Of a stretch of DNA of 46,938 nt, positions 36,636 through 46,938 are shown in pieces (position 1 is the first letter of the stretch; every line of letters begins with the position of its first letter). This stretch comes from Xanthoparmelia taractica. Lineage: Eukaryota; Ascomycota; Lecanoromycetes; Lecanorales; Parmeliaceae. Position numbers and translations under genes: made by a program. The notes under the pieces are model-generated. The model did not search any database. It saw only the letters and a program-made list of their open reading frames with translations, and was not told where the DNA came from. The stretch spans positions 1 through 46,938 of the forward strand of contig JANQBS010000284.1 of the NCBI GenBank assembly GCA_033085395.1, read 5' to 3'.

Positions 36636-36759
36636 TATTAAAATATAAGGTAGAACACGTAGTAGTTGTATTGGCTAAGGAGTACTAGCTAGGAAAGCGA
36701 GACTATGAGGCACGCCTTAGCGTGTCACGTGATCTAGTCACGTGATCCGAATTTCAACA
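36636..36759 (-). repeat. 3' LTR of Copia-E, 124 bp, with polypurine tract at 36760-36768
   Basis: On the minus strand it starts TGTTGAAATTCGGATCACGTG and ends TATTTTAATA (from TTAACA by one C-to-T), giving inverted ends. The purine run GAGAGGAAG directly precedes it, as expected for plus-strand priming. It contains two CACGTG palindromes 8 bases apart, E-box-like sites that may serve as promoter elements. It is only lightly RIP-mutated. Confidence 0.7.
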
Positions 36760-36768
36760 CTTCCTCTC

Positions 36769-37499
36769 GAGCGTATTCTCGTAGACTCTCTATTCCCTAT
36801 GAAAGTCGAATAATTAATGTAAAAGTCGGGTAATTAGTATAAAATCGGAATATTTACTAAAGGGTTTTTTTAAATATAGAGTAACTTACACGAGATTTAA
36901 AGTTAACGGATTTTAAAAACTCAAATGCGATTAGCGCGAAGAATCCCTCTCTATAAAAGATGAGTAATTGAAATAAAAAGAATAAATTGTAACGACTGAA
37001 AACGACTATATCGAAAAGGGAAAGATGCTAATATTCGTTCTAATATCTTATATAAATATTTTATATTTTATTAAAAACGATTATTTAAAAAATTTCTTTT
37101 AAGTTTAACGAATATATATTAAAATTTTAATAATTATAAGATCGAAGAATATATGTGAAGATAGAATAAAATAATTGAATAAAATTCTCCTAGCTATATC
37201 TGATCGACTATAAGGCCTCCCCTCTATGCGAGGACCGTTTTAGAAATAAAACTTAACAATAGTAACTAATAGCAGCGGCGAATAGGGATGAAGTACTTAA
37301 AACGCTAATCTCTATATAGGTTAGGGCCCCTTAAAAGAGCCCTATAAATTTAATAATCGTAGTAATAATTATAAATAACTATGGTGATAATAATAATAGC
37401 TATTTAATATAAGTGGCAATTAGATATTCTCTTGAATTATAGCTTCTTTAAAGAATAGCTTTTTTAAAATAAGATTTAGAAGATTAATTTTAGCTTAAT
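36769..37499 (-). other. Copia-E 3' untranslated region, lightly RIP-mutated
   Basis: This stretch lies between the end of RNase H and the polypurine tract. CpA, TpG and CC are common. It has an inverted GGGCTCTTTTAAGGGGCCC-like motif near 37325-37345. No coding frame was found. About 700 bases is long for a Copia 3' UTR, so a short unrecognised insertion is possible. Confidence 0.4.
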
Positions 37500-40400
37500 T
37501 AGATCTTAAAAGCGATTAAAGTTATTCTTGTATAAGGTCTTAATAAGCTCGTCGATTACTTGTCTTTTAGTAAGAACGTATTCTAGAGTAACGTTTCTAA
37601 TAGTAACTTACTTTCGCACGTAGTGATATTAAATATCGATATATTTAATGCGTGCATAAAATTAAGAATTCTTGGCTAGAGTTATTATATTTTAATTATT
37701 TTAATAGATTATTATTATTTTAATAATTAAATCGCTGAAATTAAGCTAATTAAGAAGATTATATAATTAAACGATTTGCTTAATAGCTTATATTTAATCG
37801 ATATACTCGACTTTATAGATTAAAAGCGTTACGATAAATTATTACTTAAATAATTAATTAATCGTAGCGCTATCTACGTTAGAAACGTATTCGAAAGTAA
37901 AATATCGAATATTTTAATTGTTAACTTAATTAGCGTTAATATATTCGAATAGAGATTTTAGATCTTCTCGAAAAATGAGTTAATAATTAATTATTTATCT
38001 AAGATATCGAAAGATACGTTTAATAATTTTTAAATAAAACTTATTTAAATTAAAGTTATATCGAGATATTATTAAAATAATATAAACGATATTTAATTGA
38101 ATATTTAATATTACGTATATTAGCGAGTTAATAGCTAATCAATAGACGATGCGAGAAGCTTCGATTATCTAAAAGTCTTCTTTAGCGATCTAATACTTCT
38201 CTATACTTATTAAGATAAGAATTTTTCCATTTTTATATATATTATATTCAATAATAAATTTCTAAATATAACTCGTTTAATCGAATTATAAGATTCGATT
38301 AACTTAATCTTTAATAATAATTATATCGAGATAGTAGTTATACGCGTTTAAATCGATTATCTTAAAGCGCTTATAAAGCTTATTTTTAATATCTTAGATT
38401 TTCTTTTTATTAAGATTAATTAATAAAATGTTATTTATATAAATAACGATAATAATAATATTATTATTAAAGATCGAGTAATTAATCGTAATAGACTTAA
38501 AGTTTAGCTTTTTAAGATATATTATTAAAATATTATATTAAACTCTAAGAAATTATTTTAAATTATATAATATTTTCTTTAATCTATATAATTTATATTT
38601 ACTATTAACTTTAAAGTTAATAAATTACGTAATATAGATAATTTTCTTTATATTGTTATATAAAAAGATTATTTTAATATTTATTTATTTCAATTCTTAA
38701 TTTAGAGCTATCGCTAAGATATAGATAGCTTTATAATTTATAAGTTTAATAATAAAGACGAAAGTCTTATTAAAGTCTATATTCTCGCGTTATTTAAAGT
38801 TATATATTTTTTAATAAATCTTATAGCGAGCGATTTCTTCTTAAGATTTACGCTTAATTTTATAGACTTATTTATTTTCTAAGATATACGCGTTTAAAAA
38901 AGATTTATTAAAGTTTAAATATCGTTAATTACGAGAAAATCGACTTCTTTCTATATAATAAGCTTTTATTATATTTTTTAATATATATTTATTATTACTT
39001 TTTTATAATTCTAAGATTTATATAATTTAAGATTATTAATTTTAATTAATAAGACGAAAGAATTTAAAGTAAAATTATAATAAACTTTAAGAATTTCGTA
39101 TTATCTTAATAATTCGCGTTTCGAAGATTTCTTAATTATTATAAATCATATTATAGATTTCTCGCTTAATATCGAGTCTTTAAAGATTATAAATAACGTA
39201 AGCCTCTTATTATTAAGTATTTTAAATATTTTCGATAACTTTTTTAAAAATATACGCGAAGATAATACTTTTTAAATTAAGAATTATATTTTAATTAAGA
39301 TTCTAATCTTTAGAAGATACTCTCTTTTAATTAATATCGTAATAAAGTTAATCGCTTTGATAGAGAATTCGCGTCTTCTTTTAAAGACTCTCTTCTTTAA
39401 AATAAATATTAAAGCGAGCTTTTAAATAGCGTTAATAATATTATTATAACGCTTATTACGAGCTTTTAAAAGCTTAATATCATTAATTTATTATACTTCG
39501 CGAGAAATAAGTTTTATTAAAATAGATTTAATTAAGATATTATTAATTTAAATGATATTAAAAAAGATTTTAATCTTATTATTAAATAAAAGTATACGAT
39601 AAAATCTATTAACTTAATAATCAATTAATCTATTTTTATATACACGATCTTAAAATTTAATTTACTCCATATTAATAATATATATTTAATAATATTTAAT
39701 CTATTTAATAATTTAAAGATAAGATAAATTTAATAAATAATTTATATGAATCTTATAAAAAGTAATATCTTAATTTAAGATTAATTATAGATTATAAAAA
39801 TAATTAAATATTTAAACGAACTTCGTTTAATACTTCTACGATAATTCGCTTTCTTTAAATATAGCGCTAGCTTTTTATTAAATCGTTTATTTAAGATATT
39901 TTAATTTATCGTTTATTTAAAAATTATTAAAAATAATTTTCTTTTAAATAATATCTTTAAATAAACGATATACGTATATATTATAATTATTATACTCAAT
40001 ATTATAGTCGAATCGAAGTCGAGTATATTTATAATTATCGTGTTTCACTTAATTTAGAGATAATCTAAACGCTTTTAAAATTATAAATTCTATTTTATTT
40101 AATATAAAATAAACGTCGAATCTAAAAATATTATTATTTAAAAAAATTATTATATATTTATAATTATTATAAAAAGAGTAAATTAAATCTTAAATATTAT
40201 TATAAATTAGATCATTTTCTTAACGTCTTAATTCGACGTAACGCTTATACGTTTTTACTTTTATATTAATAATATTATATAATTCGTAAATATCTTTAGA
40301 GAATAAGATAATAAGATTTATCTCAACGTATATTTTAATTAACTTCTTAATGTTCTAATGATCTAAATAATCTAAATAATTATATTATATTCGTAAGATC

Positions 40401-41229
40401 TTCTTATTAATTTAAGACTCTAAAATATTAATATCGATAATAAGAATATTTATAATAAATAGAGACTTATTATAAGCGAGAATATTTTTATTAATTATTA
40501 TTAAGTATATTAAGACGTCTACTTAAATATCGAGCGCATAAAGTCGATTACGCTAGCGCTTGAAAATAATATTATACTCTTCGATATCGATCTCGTTAGA
40601 TATAAAAGAAAAAGTAATTTCTTAATTCTTTAGCTATTTCTAAGAAATTGAATTAAACTTATTAATTAATATATATTAAATATTATTAATAATTAAGATA
40701 CATTTATCTTTAAATTTATTATACTTCAATTAAATATATTTGACTCTCTAGACTATAATATAATTTATTATTTTATTAATATTAATTAATTTAGCGAATA
40801 AGATAAAAAATTAAAAAATTAAACGATCTCGAATTATATATTAAGAGTATATATAGTTAATAAATTATAGCGTCGATAATATAGCGATTATAAATATTGA
40901 TAAGATCTCTATTATTATTTTAAATAGCGTTAATATCTTAAAATAAAATTAAGAGATTCGATTTTAAAAAGCTTGAGATTAAGTGATTAAATAGATCGTC
41001 GCTAAGCTTAACTACTCGATATAAATCACGAAGCTATAGATCGCTAATAATTCGATATATATTATAGTAGTAGCGGCTTCGGTAATAGACATTTAAAGGG
41101 AATTATTTTTATCTTTATTCTTATTATCTTTACTAGAGAAGTTCTTTTCTTCACGATTATTACGATCTTCGTAATCGCTACGATCGTCTCGATTACGTCT
41201 ATTACTTTCTCTATTATTATCTTTAGACT
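37500..41229 (-). pseudogene. Copia-E pol: protease, integrase, RT and RNase H
   Basis: RNase H is clear on the minus strand. Near 37915-37865 it reads FEYVSNVDSAT, for STSGYVFxxGSAxISW. It then runs through a VTLLIYKVEYI segment for the STxEAEY box, and near 37650-37560 it reads KYIDIQYHYVRKQVTIRNVT and EYVLTKRQVIDELIKTLYK. RT has the box Y-I-N-N (YVDD) at 38430-38441, preceded by IIVI and followed by ILLINLNKKKIQDIKNKLY, typical of Copia. The pre-integrase and integrase zinc-binding part is at about 40430-40180, with LDHQNIKKLIK and YVELRR then ENDLIYSDI. Stops are Gln/Trp type. The product would copy and integrate the element. It is inactive. Confidence 0.8.
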
Positions 41230-41944
41230 TTAAATAATAATATAGAATAACGCACTTAAAAGCGTCATATTAATTCTTCTTATAATAATTATAATATTTA
41301 TAAATTTAGATATAAATACAAGAGTTATCGATATAAGCTCTCGATTAGATCTTATTTTTAAAGTAATCTTCGACGATAATTAAGATAATTATACTTTATA
41401 AAGTATACGTAAAGATATTATTAATTAACGCGATTAATATTTATACTTCGACGATAATAATAGAGCTTATAAGATTTATAATAATATTAATAAATCTCGT
41501 AATAATATAGTTTAGATCGAATTTCGACTCGCTATTATTATTAAAAGTATTATAAGTCTAATTATATTACTCGTAATACGAGTTATAGATTAAATTTAAG
41601 CTCGAGTAAAAGTAATAGATTTTTTAATTCTTATTAAAATAAAGCTTAAAGAATAAAATATCGAATTTTTTTAATTTTTTTATAAATTTATTAATATAAC
41701 TTTAAGAATTATTATTATATTTCGTAAAAATAATATTATTTATCTTTTAGAGATAAAGTTAAGAATATTAAAGTCTTAAGACTTAAACTTCTTAAGAGTC
41801 GTTTAAATATCTTTAATATTAATTTTATTTTTAATTATAAAGCGAGCGTTTCGCTTATAGCGAGATTTAAGTATAATATAGATTTTATTATAAGCTTATT
41901 CTTACGGCTTAATTTTCTTAGTAATAATAGTATCGTCGTTAATA
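41230..41944 (-). pseudogene. Copia-E gag with CCHC zinc knuckle, N-terminus missing
   Basis: A zinc knuckle C-x2-C-x4-H-x4-C lies at 41293-41252 on the minus strand; the residues are Y, Y, Y and C, the last Cys being kept. After it a hydrophilic RNRDDRSDYEDRNNREEK-like stretch leads into the protease. The upstream helix region reads AYNKIYIILKSRYKRNARF near 41890-41835, with DIQTTLKKFKSQDFNILNF next, a standard Copia gag pattern. The gene is cut at the MITE, so roughly the first 20-60 residues and the 5' LTR are lost. Confidence 0.7.
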
Positions 41945-42209
41945 CGGGTCGGAAAGGTGTGGTATCTGTTGAACATAGTCGTTTTCAACTTTTTTTCAAC
42001 TTTTTTTCAACTTTTTTTAAAAAATTATATCTTTTTAATCTATTTATAGAATTTTATAATTATATAAGCGTTCGCTTAAGCTTTTTACGTATTTTTAGAA
42101 TATAATAAAATATTACGTAATATATTTATTAAAAACCCAATGGGAGTATGGGATATTCTATACCTTTCGGTATGGTATTCGAAAAACTGGTCCCATACCA
42201 TCAAATATA
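41945..42209 (-). mobile_element. MITE copy 4, one end missing, at an element junction
   Basis: The left side begins CGGGTCGGAAAGGTGTGGTAT with TA in front, so it is intact. The sequence then runs through the family body in reverse and stops at the ATCAAATATA box, 21 bases short of the other terminal repeat. Gypsy-B' gag begins immediately. It has three CAACTTTTTTT units, against two in other copies, making its body about 10 bases longer. The open frame 42085-42393 on the minus strand merely spans this junction. Confidence 0.85.
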
Positions 42210-42210
42210 A

Positions 42211-43220
42211 GAATAAATTAAATAAGTGAGAGAGAATATTAATCGAATAATTTAAAGTATCTATTAATATAATAATTAATTCGTTATTAAAGAAAAGATA
42301 TATCTTAAGAAATATTATTAATAAAAGAAAGTCTCGAGAGTATATATAAAAGATCTTATGTGCTTCGAAGAATATCGATTTAACTAATATCAAAAATTAG
42401 CTTAATGTAATTTATAATAACTTAAATATTAAGTTAAAACGTGACTTAAGAAGATTAAAGAATCGAACTATCTTATATAAGTTTCTTAAAAAGATAAATA
42501 ACCTTAAGTATAATTAATGAATCTATACAAATAAATATAACTCGAGAACGTAGAGATTTTCTATAAAGACTTCTTAGAATCGTTCTCAAAGTTAGCGTAA
42601 TAATAATAAAGATATTTCTAATTAATATCAATCTCGTATACAATAGCAATTTTCATTTCGATTTTAGCAAAGTGTAGGAACTAATAATTAATATAAGCGA
42701 CCTTACTTTTAGTAATCTTTTCGTTAAAATAATAATTAATATAAGCAATCAACTCAATTATTCTTCCGCAAATTTAATAATTAAAATACTTATTCAAATC
42801 CGCAGCAAACGCATAGCAAATATCTCGTCGACCTCTGCAAATCGCCGCTTTAAACGCGTCAAATTCGATTTCAAATCGACCTTCATTTAATAGTCAATAG
42901 CAGTTTCCTTTAAGATCAACCTAAGATTTTTCGCAAGATTAAGGCTTTCAGCAAAATCAAAGCAATTAAAGACCTTAATTTAATGCTACAAATCGTTCAA
43001 AAGCAGCGATCTATTAAATCTCTACTACTAATAAAAATGCTAAGCATAACGAAGCTTAAAGTTCGGACTATTAGAAAGAAAATACTAATATCGAACACTC
43101 TTACTTTGCAGGCGAAGATTAGTATAAGAATAAGATGTATTGTAATTCTAAGCCTCCTACACAGCCAAATGATGATTAGTTTGCCGGCTTTGTGGGGATC
43201 GAAACCTACTGCCGAAACTA
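42211..43220 (+). pseudogene. Gypsy-B' gag, truncated at both ends
   Basis: It aligns with 21738-22800 of Gypsy-B. Differences are nearly all transitions in the RIP direction, with this copy keeping the C or G. Around 43150-43210 the aligned frame reads PPTQPNDD-FAGFVGIETYC, the entry to the gag zinc finger, and then leaves it. The plus-strand open frame 42983-43333 and the minus-strand one 42997-43254 are not in the coding frame of gag and are chance readings. Confidence 0.7.
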
Positions 43221-43988
43221 TCACGAATGCAGGCCTTCTTGAACAACTCCGCATCTTCTGGGATTACGCCGAGCGAAGTGGCCTACGGTTTTACTCCAAA
43301 CAGGCCTTTGGATTTGCTTCGTTTACCAGTTAAAGTCGATCACGTCTCTGCACGAATTACAGCTAAAGATATCATCGATTTTACTTAGATGTTTAATAAA
43401 TTCCACTACAATAGAAAGCATTAATCAATATTTCTTAGGGTGAGAGAATAAATACTTCTTCGACTACACAAAGACTATAAGATCTCCTCTACCCTTAATA
43501 TCATCAATAAGCTATTATAATAATATATCGATTCTTTTTAAGTGATAAATAGAGTAGATAGACTTACTTATAATATAATTATTTCTATAGAATAGAGAGT
43601 TTATTCTATTTTTATAATAGCACAATTAAAGCCTTATTCTACGCCGTAGAACGATTCTTTTCGACGCCCTCGACCTTAATATATCTCGCCTATTCTTATT
43701 AATAATAATAGCACTATTAAATTAGAAATCGAATAACTTCTCAATAAACGAATTATTAAGAAAGAATATAATTTAACTACAAAATACCTAATGAGATGAA
43801 AGAAATATAATTCTAAATATAATTAGTGATATAATATCAAGGATCTTAATGATGTCCCTGAGTTAGTAAAGGAATATGAGGAGGAAGCAGCTAGAATTCG
43901 AGCTGTTACACCTATATCTTCGTCTTCCCAGCCGAACGTAAAAGAAAGAGATCGTCTTAGAAAGCATAATATCGCTACTCCATCATAA
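43215..43988 (+). pseudogene. Gypsy-B' integrase C-terminus and chromodomain
   Basis: It reads MQAFLNNSASSGITPSEVAY from about 43228, then GFTPNRPLDLLRLPVKVDHV, and FNKFHYNRKH near 43390-43420. LLRLHKDYKISSTLN follows, then VYSIFIIAQLKPY near 43598-43637, the FxxAQLEP box. The chromodomain has LLNKRIIKK and LTTKYLMR near 43740-43800, YNIKDLNDVPELVKEYEEEA near 43825-43890, and a hydrophilic tail to a TAA at 43986-43988. Several stops are explained as Gln or Trp changes. Relative to Gypsy-B it lacks the catalytic DDE core, so it could not integrate. It retains the targeting chromodomain. Confidence 0.85.
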
Positions 43989-44288
43989 CACGCACGCTAC
44001 GCTTATTTATTTATCGCTGCATTTAGACGTTTAACGAGTATTGTTAATCGAGAAATAATTCTCCTCTACTCGATAACGAAGAATTAATTACATTATGGCT
44101 ATTATTATCGATTTACTTCGGTGTTTGTTTACTAACTAATATTCTAACTATATGGTTTGGCCGTCGAAAGAATCTCACTACCACTATCGAAAAGACCTTA
44201 TTGTTACTAACTTCCCGCCAATTTTAGTATGCTATCATCAACGAGCTCACAAGGTTTTTTCGTATACTTTAACATGTATATAATAGCA

Positions 44289-44310
44289 AGCGAGGTCGCT
44301 CGCTTTTTCT
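44289..44310 (+). terminator. Conserved hairpin and T-run before the Gypsy-B LTR
   Basis: AGCGAG-GTCG-CTCGCT forms a 6-bp stem with a 4-base loop, followed by TTTTTCTT. It lies 18 bases upstream of the LTR. The same motif precedes the Gypsy-C 3' LTR and the inverted Gypsy-B copy at the right. The function is not known. Confidence 0.5.
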
Positions 44311-44327
44311 TCTATTGCGGTGAATGC

Positions 44328-44476
44328 TGTCACGAAACGCACTTGTCAAGCCTATCAAGAAATCGGCTAAGGCAAGTGCTTGGCCGGCTGCTTGGCTGGC
44401 TGACTTAGATAGAATTTTCGAACTTGGAAGAATCAAGAATTAGACACACACTGAATACACCTTATTTGCTGTTACA
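44328..44476 (+). repeat. 3' LTR of Gypsy-B', 149 bp
   Basis: It runs from TGTCACGAAACGC to TGCTGTTACA. It matches 20281-20419 (RIP-mutated) and, inverted, 46408-46576. CpA and TpG are kept. The interior has GCTTGGCCGGCTGCTTGGC, imperfect short repeats of GCTTGGC. The stretch 43989-44327 in front is the element's 3' UTR. Confidence 0.8.
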
Positions 44477-46407
44477 ATATTAATAAGAAGAGTGAAGAGT
44501 TCTAATTCTAAATAACTTCGAATCTTATTATATATACGAATTCTATATATTTGCGTAGCAAATAAAGATAGATCTATTTATTCTTTTATTATATTCGATA
44601 TACGTTACTTAATTATTAAATATAAGTTACTTTTAATTATTTAAATACTGTTATATCGAGATCGTAAATAACGCTATTTAACTTAATAGTAGTAATTTTA
44701 ATAGACTAGATTTCTTAATAGCATTTAATTAAATAAGATCTTAAATACTTACGCCTTCAATTATTAAACCGATCTTTCGAAAGATTAGATTTATACTCTA
44801 TAATCTCGAAGTAGCGCTAGCAAAGATTAGAAATTTATAATTATATGCTACTACTTTTTCTTCTACTTTATTATACTTATAAATATATCTTATTCGACTT
44901 AAGATATAATTAAATTTAATTAATAGTTTTAAGAATTATTTAGAAAACAAGTATTTATAATCTTTAAGAATATACGTCGATTAATAGCGAGATTTATTAA
45001 GATATTTATTACTAATAAATTTACGAGATAAATCGCTAAATAAGATCTTAAAGTTATTTATAATAAGATTATAATTAAAATAAGTATATAAAATATTAAT
45101 TAAAACGATTATTTAGAAGAGTAAATACATATCTAGAAATTAAATTAAATAAAATTTTAACTCTTTATAAAGAAATAGTTAAACAAAAACGAAGAAAATC
45201 TTAAAGCGAATTACTCGAGCTAAGAAAATTTAATAAAAAAAGATTAATAAGATTATTAAGAGTCTAATTCGATAATTAAATTATAAAGTCTAAAAGCTTA
45301 TATATGCGTATTAAGATATATTTCTAATTACGCGAAATGTGAAATAAGATATATATAGAATTAAGAAGAATTAATTAATTTTTGCGCATTTGAATATAAT
45401 GCGCATTTAAGTTACGAATTACTATAAGCGAAGCGAATAGTAAAGTCACGATTAGCCGCGCGATTAGCAATTTTGAATTTAGTAGAAACTTTTTAAATTT
45501 ATATATAAACGATTTTAGTCTCTTTAATTTTCAATAAATAAATTATAATATAATTATTTTAATATTAAAATTTCTTAGATTAAAAAAATTAAGCTACTTA
45601 CGTAAATAATATACTATAATAACTATATAACGAGTATCTTTATTGTGATAAGTATTTAATATTTAGAAATAATTATAATTAATTTAATAAATAGACGTAA
45701 TTATACTTAAATAGCGTTAAGTAAGCTTAAGCTTATAATCTATTAAAATATAAGATAAGATACTTAATTATATTATTTTAAGTGTATTATAAAAGATAAG
45801 TATAATTATCGCGATAGATTTAAATAAGATTATCACGAAATTTAAGATTAATATTTAAGTTTTAAAGCTATATATTAATAATAAACTTCGCTAAAGATTA
45901 TATATTAAGGAAATACGATTTAAGCTAATTATATAATATCTTATATGAAATAAAACTATAAGCTTTACGAGATAAATTACGTTATATAAAATAATTTAAA
46001 TATATAATATAATAATATAATTAGTAATCACGTATGTAATAGTCTTATAATATATATCTTAAAGATTATAAGAATTATATTAGAATTATATAAAATAATT
46101 AAGAATAATCTAGAATATCTATCTTAGATAAATTATTTATAACTATTAAATTATTAATATTAAAGTACTTAAGATAGAGATAAATATTCTATATTAAGTA
46201 ATTCTTTAAAATTAAGCTCTTCGCGAAATTTATTTAATAATAAAAAAAATAACGGGTATATTAAAGAAGATTATATTTAAAAAGAGATTAAGAATAAGCG
46301 ATTTTTAAAATCTTAATTAAAAAGAAGAAATAATAAATATTAAGACCTTTAAGATTTAATAGTTAAAATAATATCTTGATATTAGATTAAAAGCGATATA
46401 CGCGAAA
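44477..46407. other. Unassigned RIP-degraded sequence
   Basis: Weak plus-strand coding signal appears near 44800-45370, with basic text such as NSQTKTKKILKRITRAKK near 45170-45230. This could be the basic tail of a transposase, but nothing confirms it. From 45540 to 46400 no frame was convincing. A perfect hairpin is noted separately. Confidence 0.3.
45383..45405. repeat. Perfect 8-bp inverted repeat with a 7-base loop
   Basis: TGCGCATT and AATGCGCA flank TGAATAT. It is GC-rich against its surroundings and is followed within 20-80 bases by a short less-AT patch (AAGCGAAGCGAA, TTAGCCGCGCGATTAGC). It could be the end of a DNA transposon. Confidence 0.5.
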
Positions 46408-46576
46408 TGTAATAGCAAAAGGGATGTATTCAAATAGTTAGTCCGTTGAGTGTCTAATTCTTAATTATTCTAAGTTGGAAAATTCTATCTAAGTTAAGGC
46501 CAGCCAAGCACTTTCCCTTAGTCAAGCACTTGTCTTAGCCAATCTTGATTGGCTTAATAAATACAATTTCATAACA
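46408..46576 (-). repeat. Inverted Gypsy-B family LTR, 169 bp
   Basis: On the minus strand it runs from TGTTATGAAATTG to TTGCTATTACA and aligns with the LTR at 44328-44476. It is about 20 bases longer, with a GACTAAGGGAAAGTGCTTGG stretch inside. No primer site follows, so it is a 3' LTR. Confidence 0.75.
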
Positions 46577-46769
46577 GTATTCACCGAAATAGAAGAAAAA
46601 GCGAGCGACCTCGCTAATTATATATATGCTAAAGTATATAAAAAACCCTTATTAATTAAGTAAATTCGTTGATAATAGTATATTAAGATTGGCGAGAAGT
46701 TAATAATAGTGAGATCTTTTCGATAGTAATAATAATATCTTTTCAACGATTAAATTATATAAATAGAAT
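46577..46769 (-). other. 3' UTR of an inverted Gypsy-B family copy, cut by a MITE
   Basis: On the minus strand it aligns with 44130-44327, including the hairpin AGCGAGGTCGCT followed by CGCTTTTTCTTCT. It ends at the MITE target TA (46770-46771). The rest of this element would lie beyond the window. Confidence 0.7.
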
Positions 46770-46771
46770 TA

Positions 46772-46938
46772 CGGGTCGGAAAGGTGTGGTATATTTGATG
46801 GTATGGGACCAGTTTTTCGAATACCATACCGAAAGGTATAAGATATCCCATACTCCCATTAGGTTTTTAATAAATATATTACGTAATATTTTATTATATT
46901 CTAAAAATACGTAAAAAGCTTAAGCGAACGCTTATATA
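46772..46938 (+). mobile_element. MITE copy 5, cut by the window end
   Basis: It begins CGGGTCGGAAAGGTGTGGTAT after TA, and matches the copy at 8924 closely, sharing its GGTATAAGATAT variant. It runs off the window after 167 of about 272 bases. Confidence 0.9.

Larger units (their letters stand above)
36636..41944 (-). mobile_element. Copia-E: Ty1/Copia retrotransposon, minus strand, 5' end missing
   Basis: The 3' LTR, polypurine tract, RNase H, RT, pre-integrase domain and gag zinc knuckle are all found in Copia order on the minus strand. The element ends abruptly at 41944 against a MITE, within the N-terminal part of gag, and no 5' LTR is present. Confidence 0.85.
42211..44476 (+). mobile_element. 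Gypsy-B': internally deleted Ty3/Gypsy copy with 3' LTR
   Basis: It starts in mid-gag where MITE copy 4 ends. It follows Gypsy-B to the zinc finger, then jumps at about 43217-43226 into the integrase C-terminal region and finishes with chromodomain, 3' UTR and LTR. Protease, RT, RNase H and most integrase are absent. From about 42780 RIP is much lighter than in Gypsy-B. Confidence 0.8.

Noticed and set aside
42085..42393. Minus-strand open frame of 102 codons
   Set aside because: It bridges the MITE and the Gypsy-B' edge, two unrelated pieces, so it cannot be an old gene.
42983..43333. Plus- and minus-strand open frames around 43000-43330
   Set aside because: Neither is in the frame that reads as gag or integrase; the true frames were set by alignment to Gypsy-B and by integrase motifs.
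1..46938. CRISPR arrays, tRNA or rRNA genes, bacterial operons, centromere core
   Set aside because: No regular spaced repeats, cloverleaf-like conserved boxes or rRNA motifs were seen; AT-richness is explained by RIP of recognisable transposons.

Overview
The window reads as an AT-rich, repeat-only block from a filamentous ascomycete (Pezizomycotina) that has suffered heavy repeat-induced point mutation (RIP). CpA and TpG are strikingly rare, TpA is everywhere and CpG is kept. Open frames are interrupted almost only by TAA/TAG/TGA codons explained by CAA, CAG or TGG mutating, and catalytic residues are lost by C-to-T or G-to-A changes (His to Tyr, Asp to Asn, Cys to Tyr, Gly to Lys). I see no intact host gene, rRNA, tRNA, CRISPR array or any prokaryotic feature. 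Apart from one large gene of unknown role, all recognisable coding matter belongs to mobile elements.

Layout. 1-83: end of a short TA-flanked MITE (reverse). 602-8790: a very large degraded forward-strand gene (about 2,700 codons if single) with an acidic N-terminal segment and a domain resembling a 2-oxoglutarate/Fe(II) dioxygenase. 8924-9195: complete 272-bp MITE. 9198-18420: a Ty3/Gypsy element (Gypsy-A) with gag zinc finger, protease, reverse transcriptase, RNase H, integrase and chromodomain in order. It is split by a second MITE (11116-11387) and by a 3.8-kb pogo-type DNA transposon (13696-17494) whose inverted ends look telomere-like. 18421-20280: unassigned remnants. 20281-23160: 5' LTR, primer site, gag and protease of Gypsy-B, cut off at its 3' side. 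23238-23515: degenerate tandem repeat of about 40 bp. 23516-24850: unassigned reverse-strand remnants.

24856-31889: a full-length reverse-strand Ty3/Gypsy (Gypsy-C) with two 161-bp LTRs, a 5-bp target duplication (one RIP change), a lightly mutated gag and a clear integrase-chromodomain. 31890-36635: unassigned reverse-strand remnants with an acidic and a coiled-coil-like segment. 36636-41944: a reverse-strand Ty1/Copia element (3' LTR, RNase H, RT, integrase, gag zinc knuckle) that stops exactly at a MITE copy (41945-42209). That MITE lacks its outer end and joins mid-gag of a second Gypsy-B copy. 42211-44476: Gypsy-B', an internal-deletion derivative that joins gag directly to the integrase C-terminus, ending with a 149-bp LTR. 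44477-46407: unassigned. 46408-46769: inverted Gypsy-B 3' end and LTR. 46772-46938: start of another MITE copy, cut by the window end.

The short repeats (MITEs, 140-170 bp LTRs) keep CpA/TpG while the long elements around them are saturated with RIP. This fits either a length threshold for RIP or recent insertion. The window begins and ends inside MITE copies, which would be natural places for an assembly to break. All coordinates of degraded genes are approximate. Family calls were made by reading motifs by eye, without database search.
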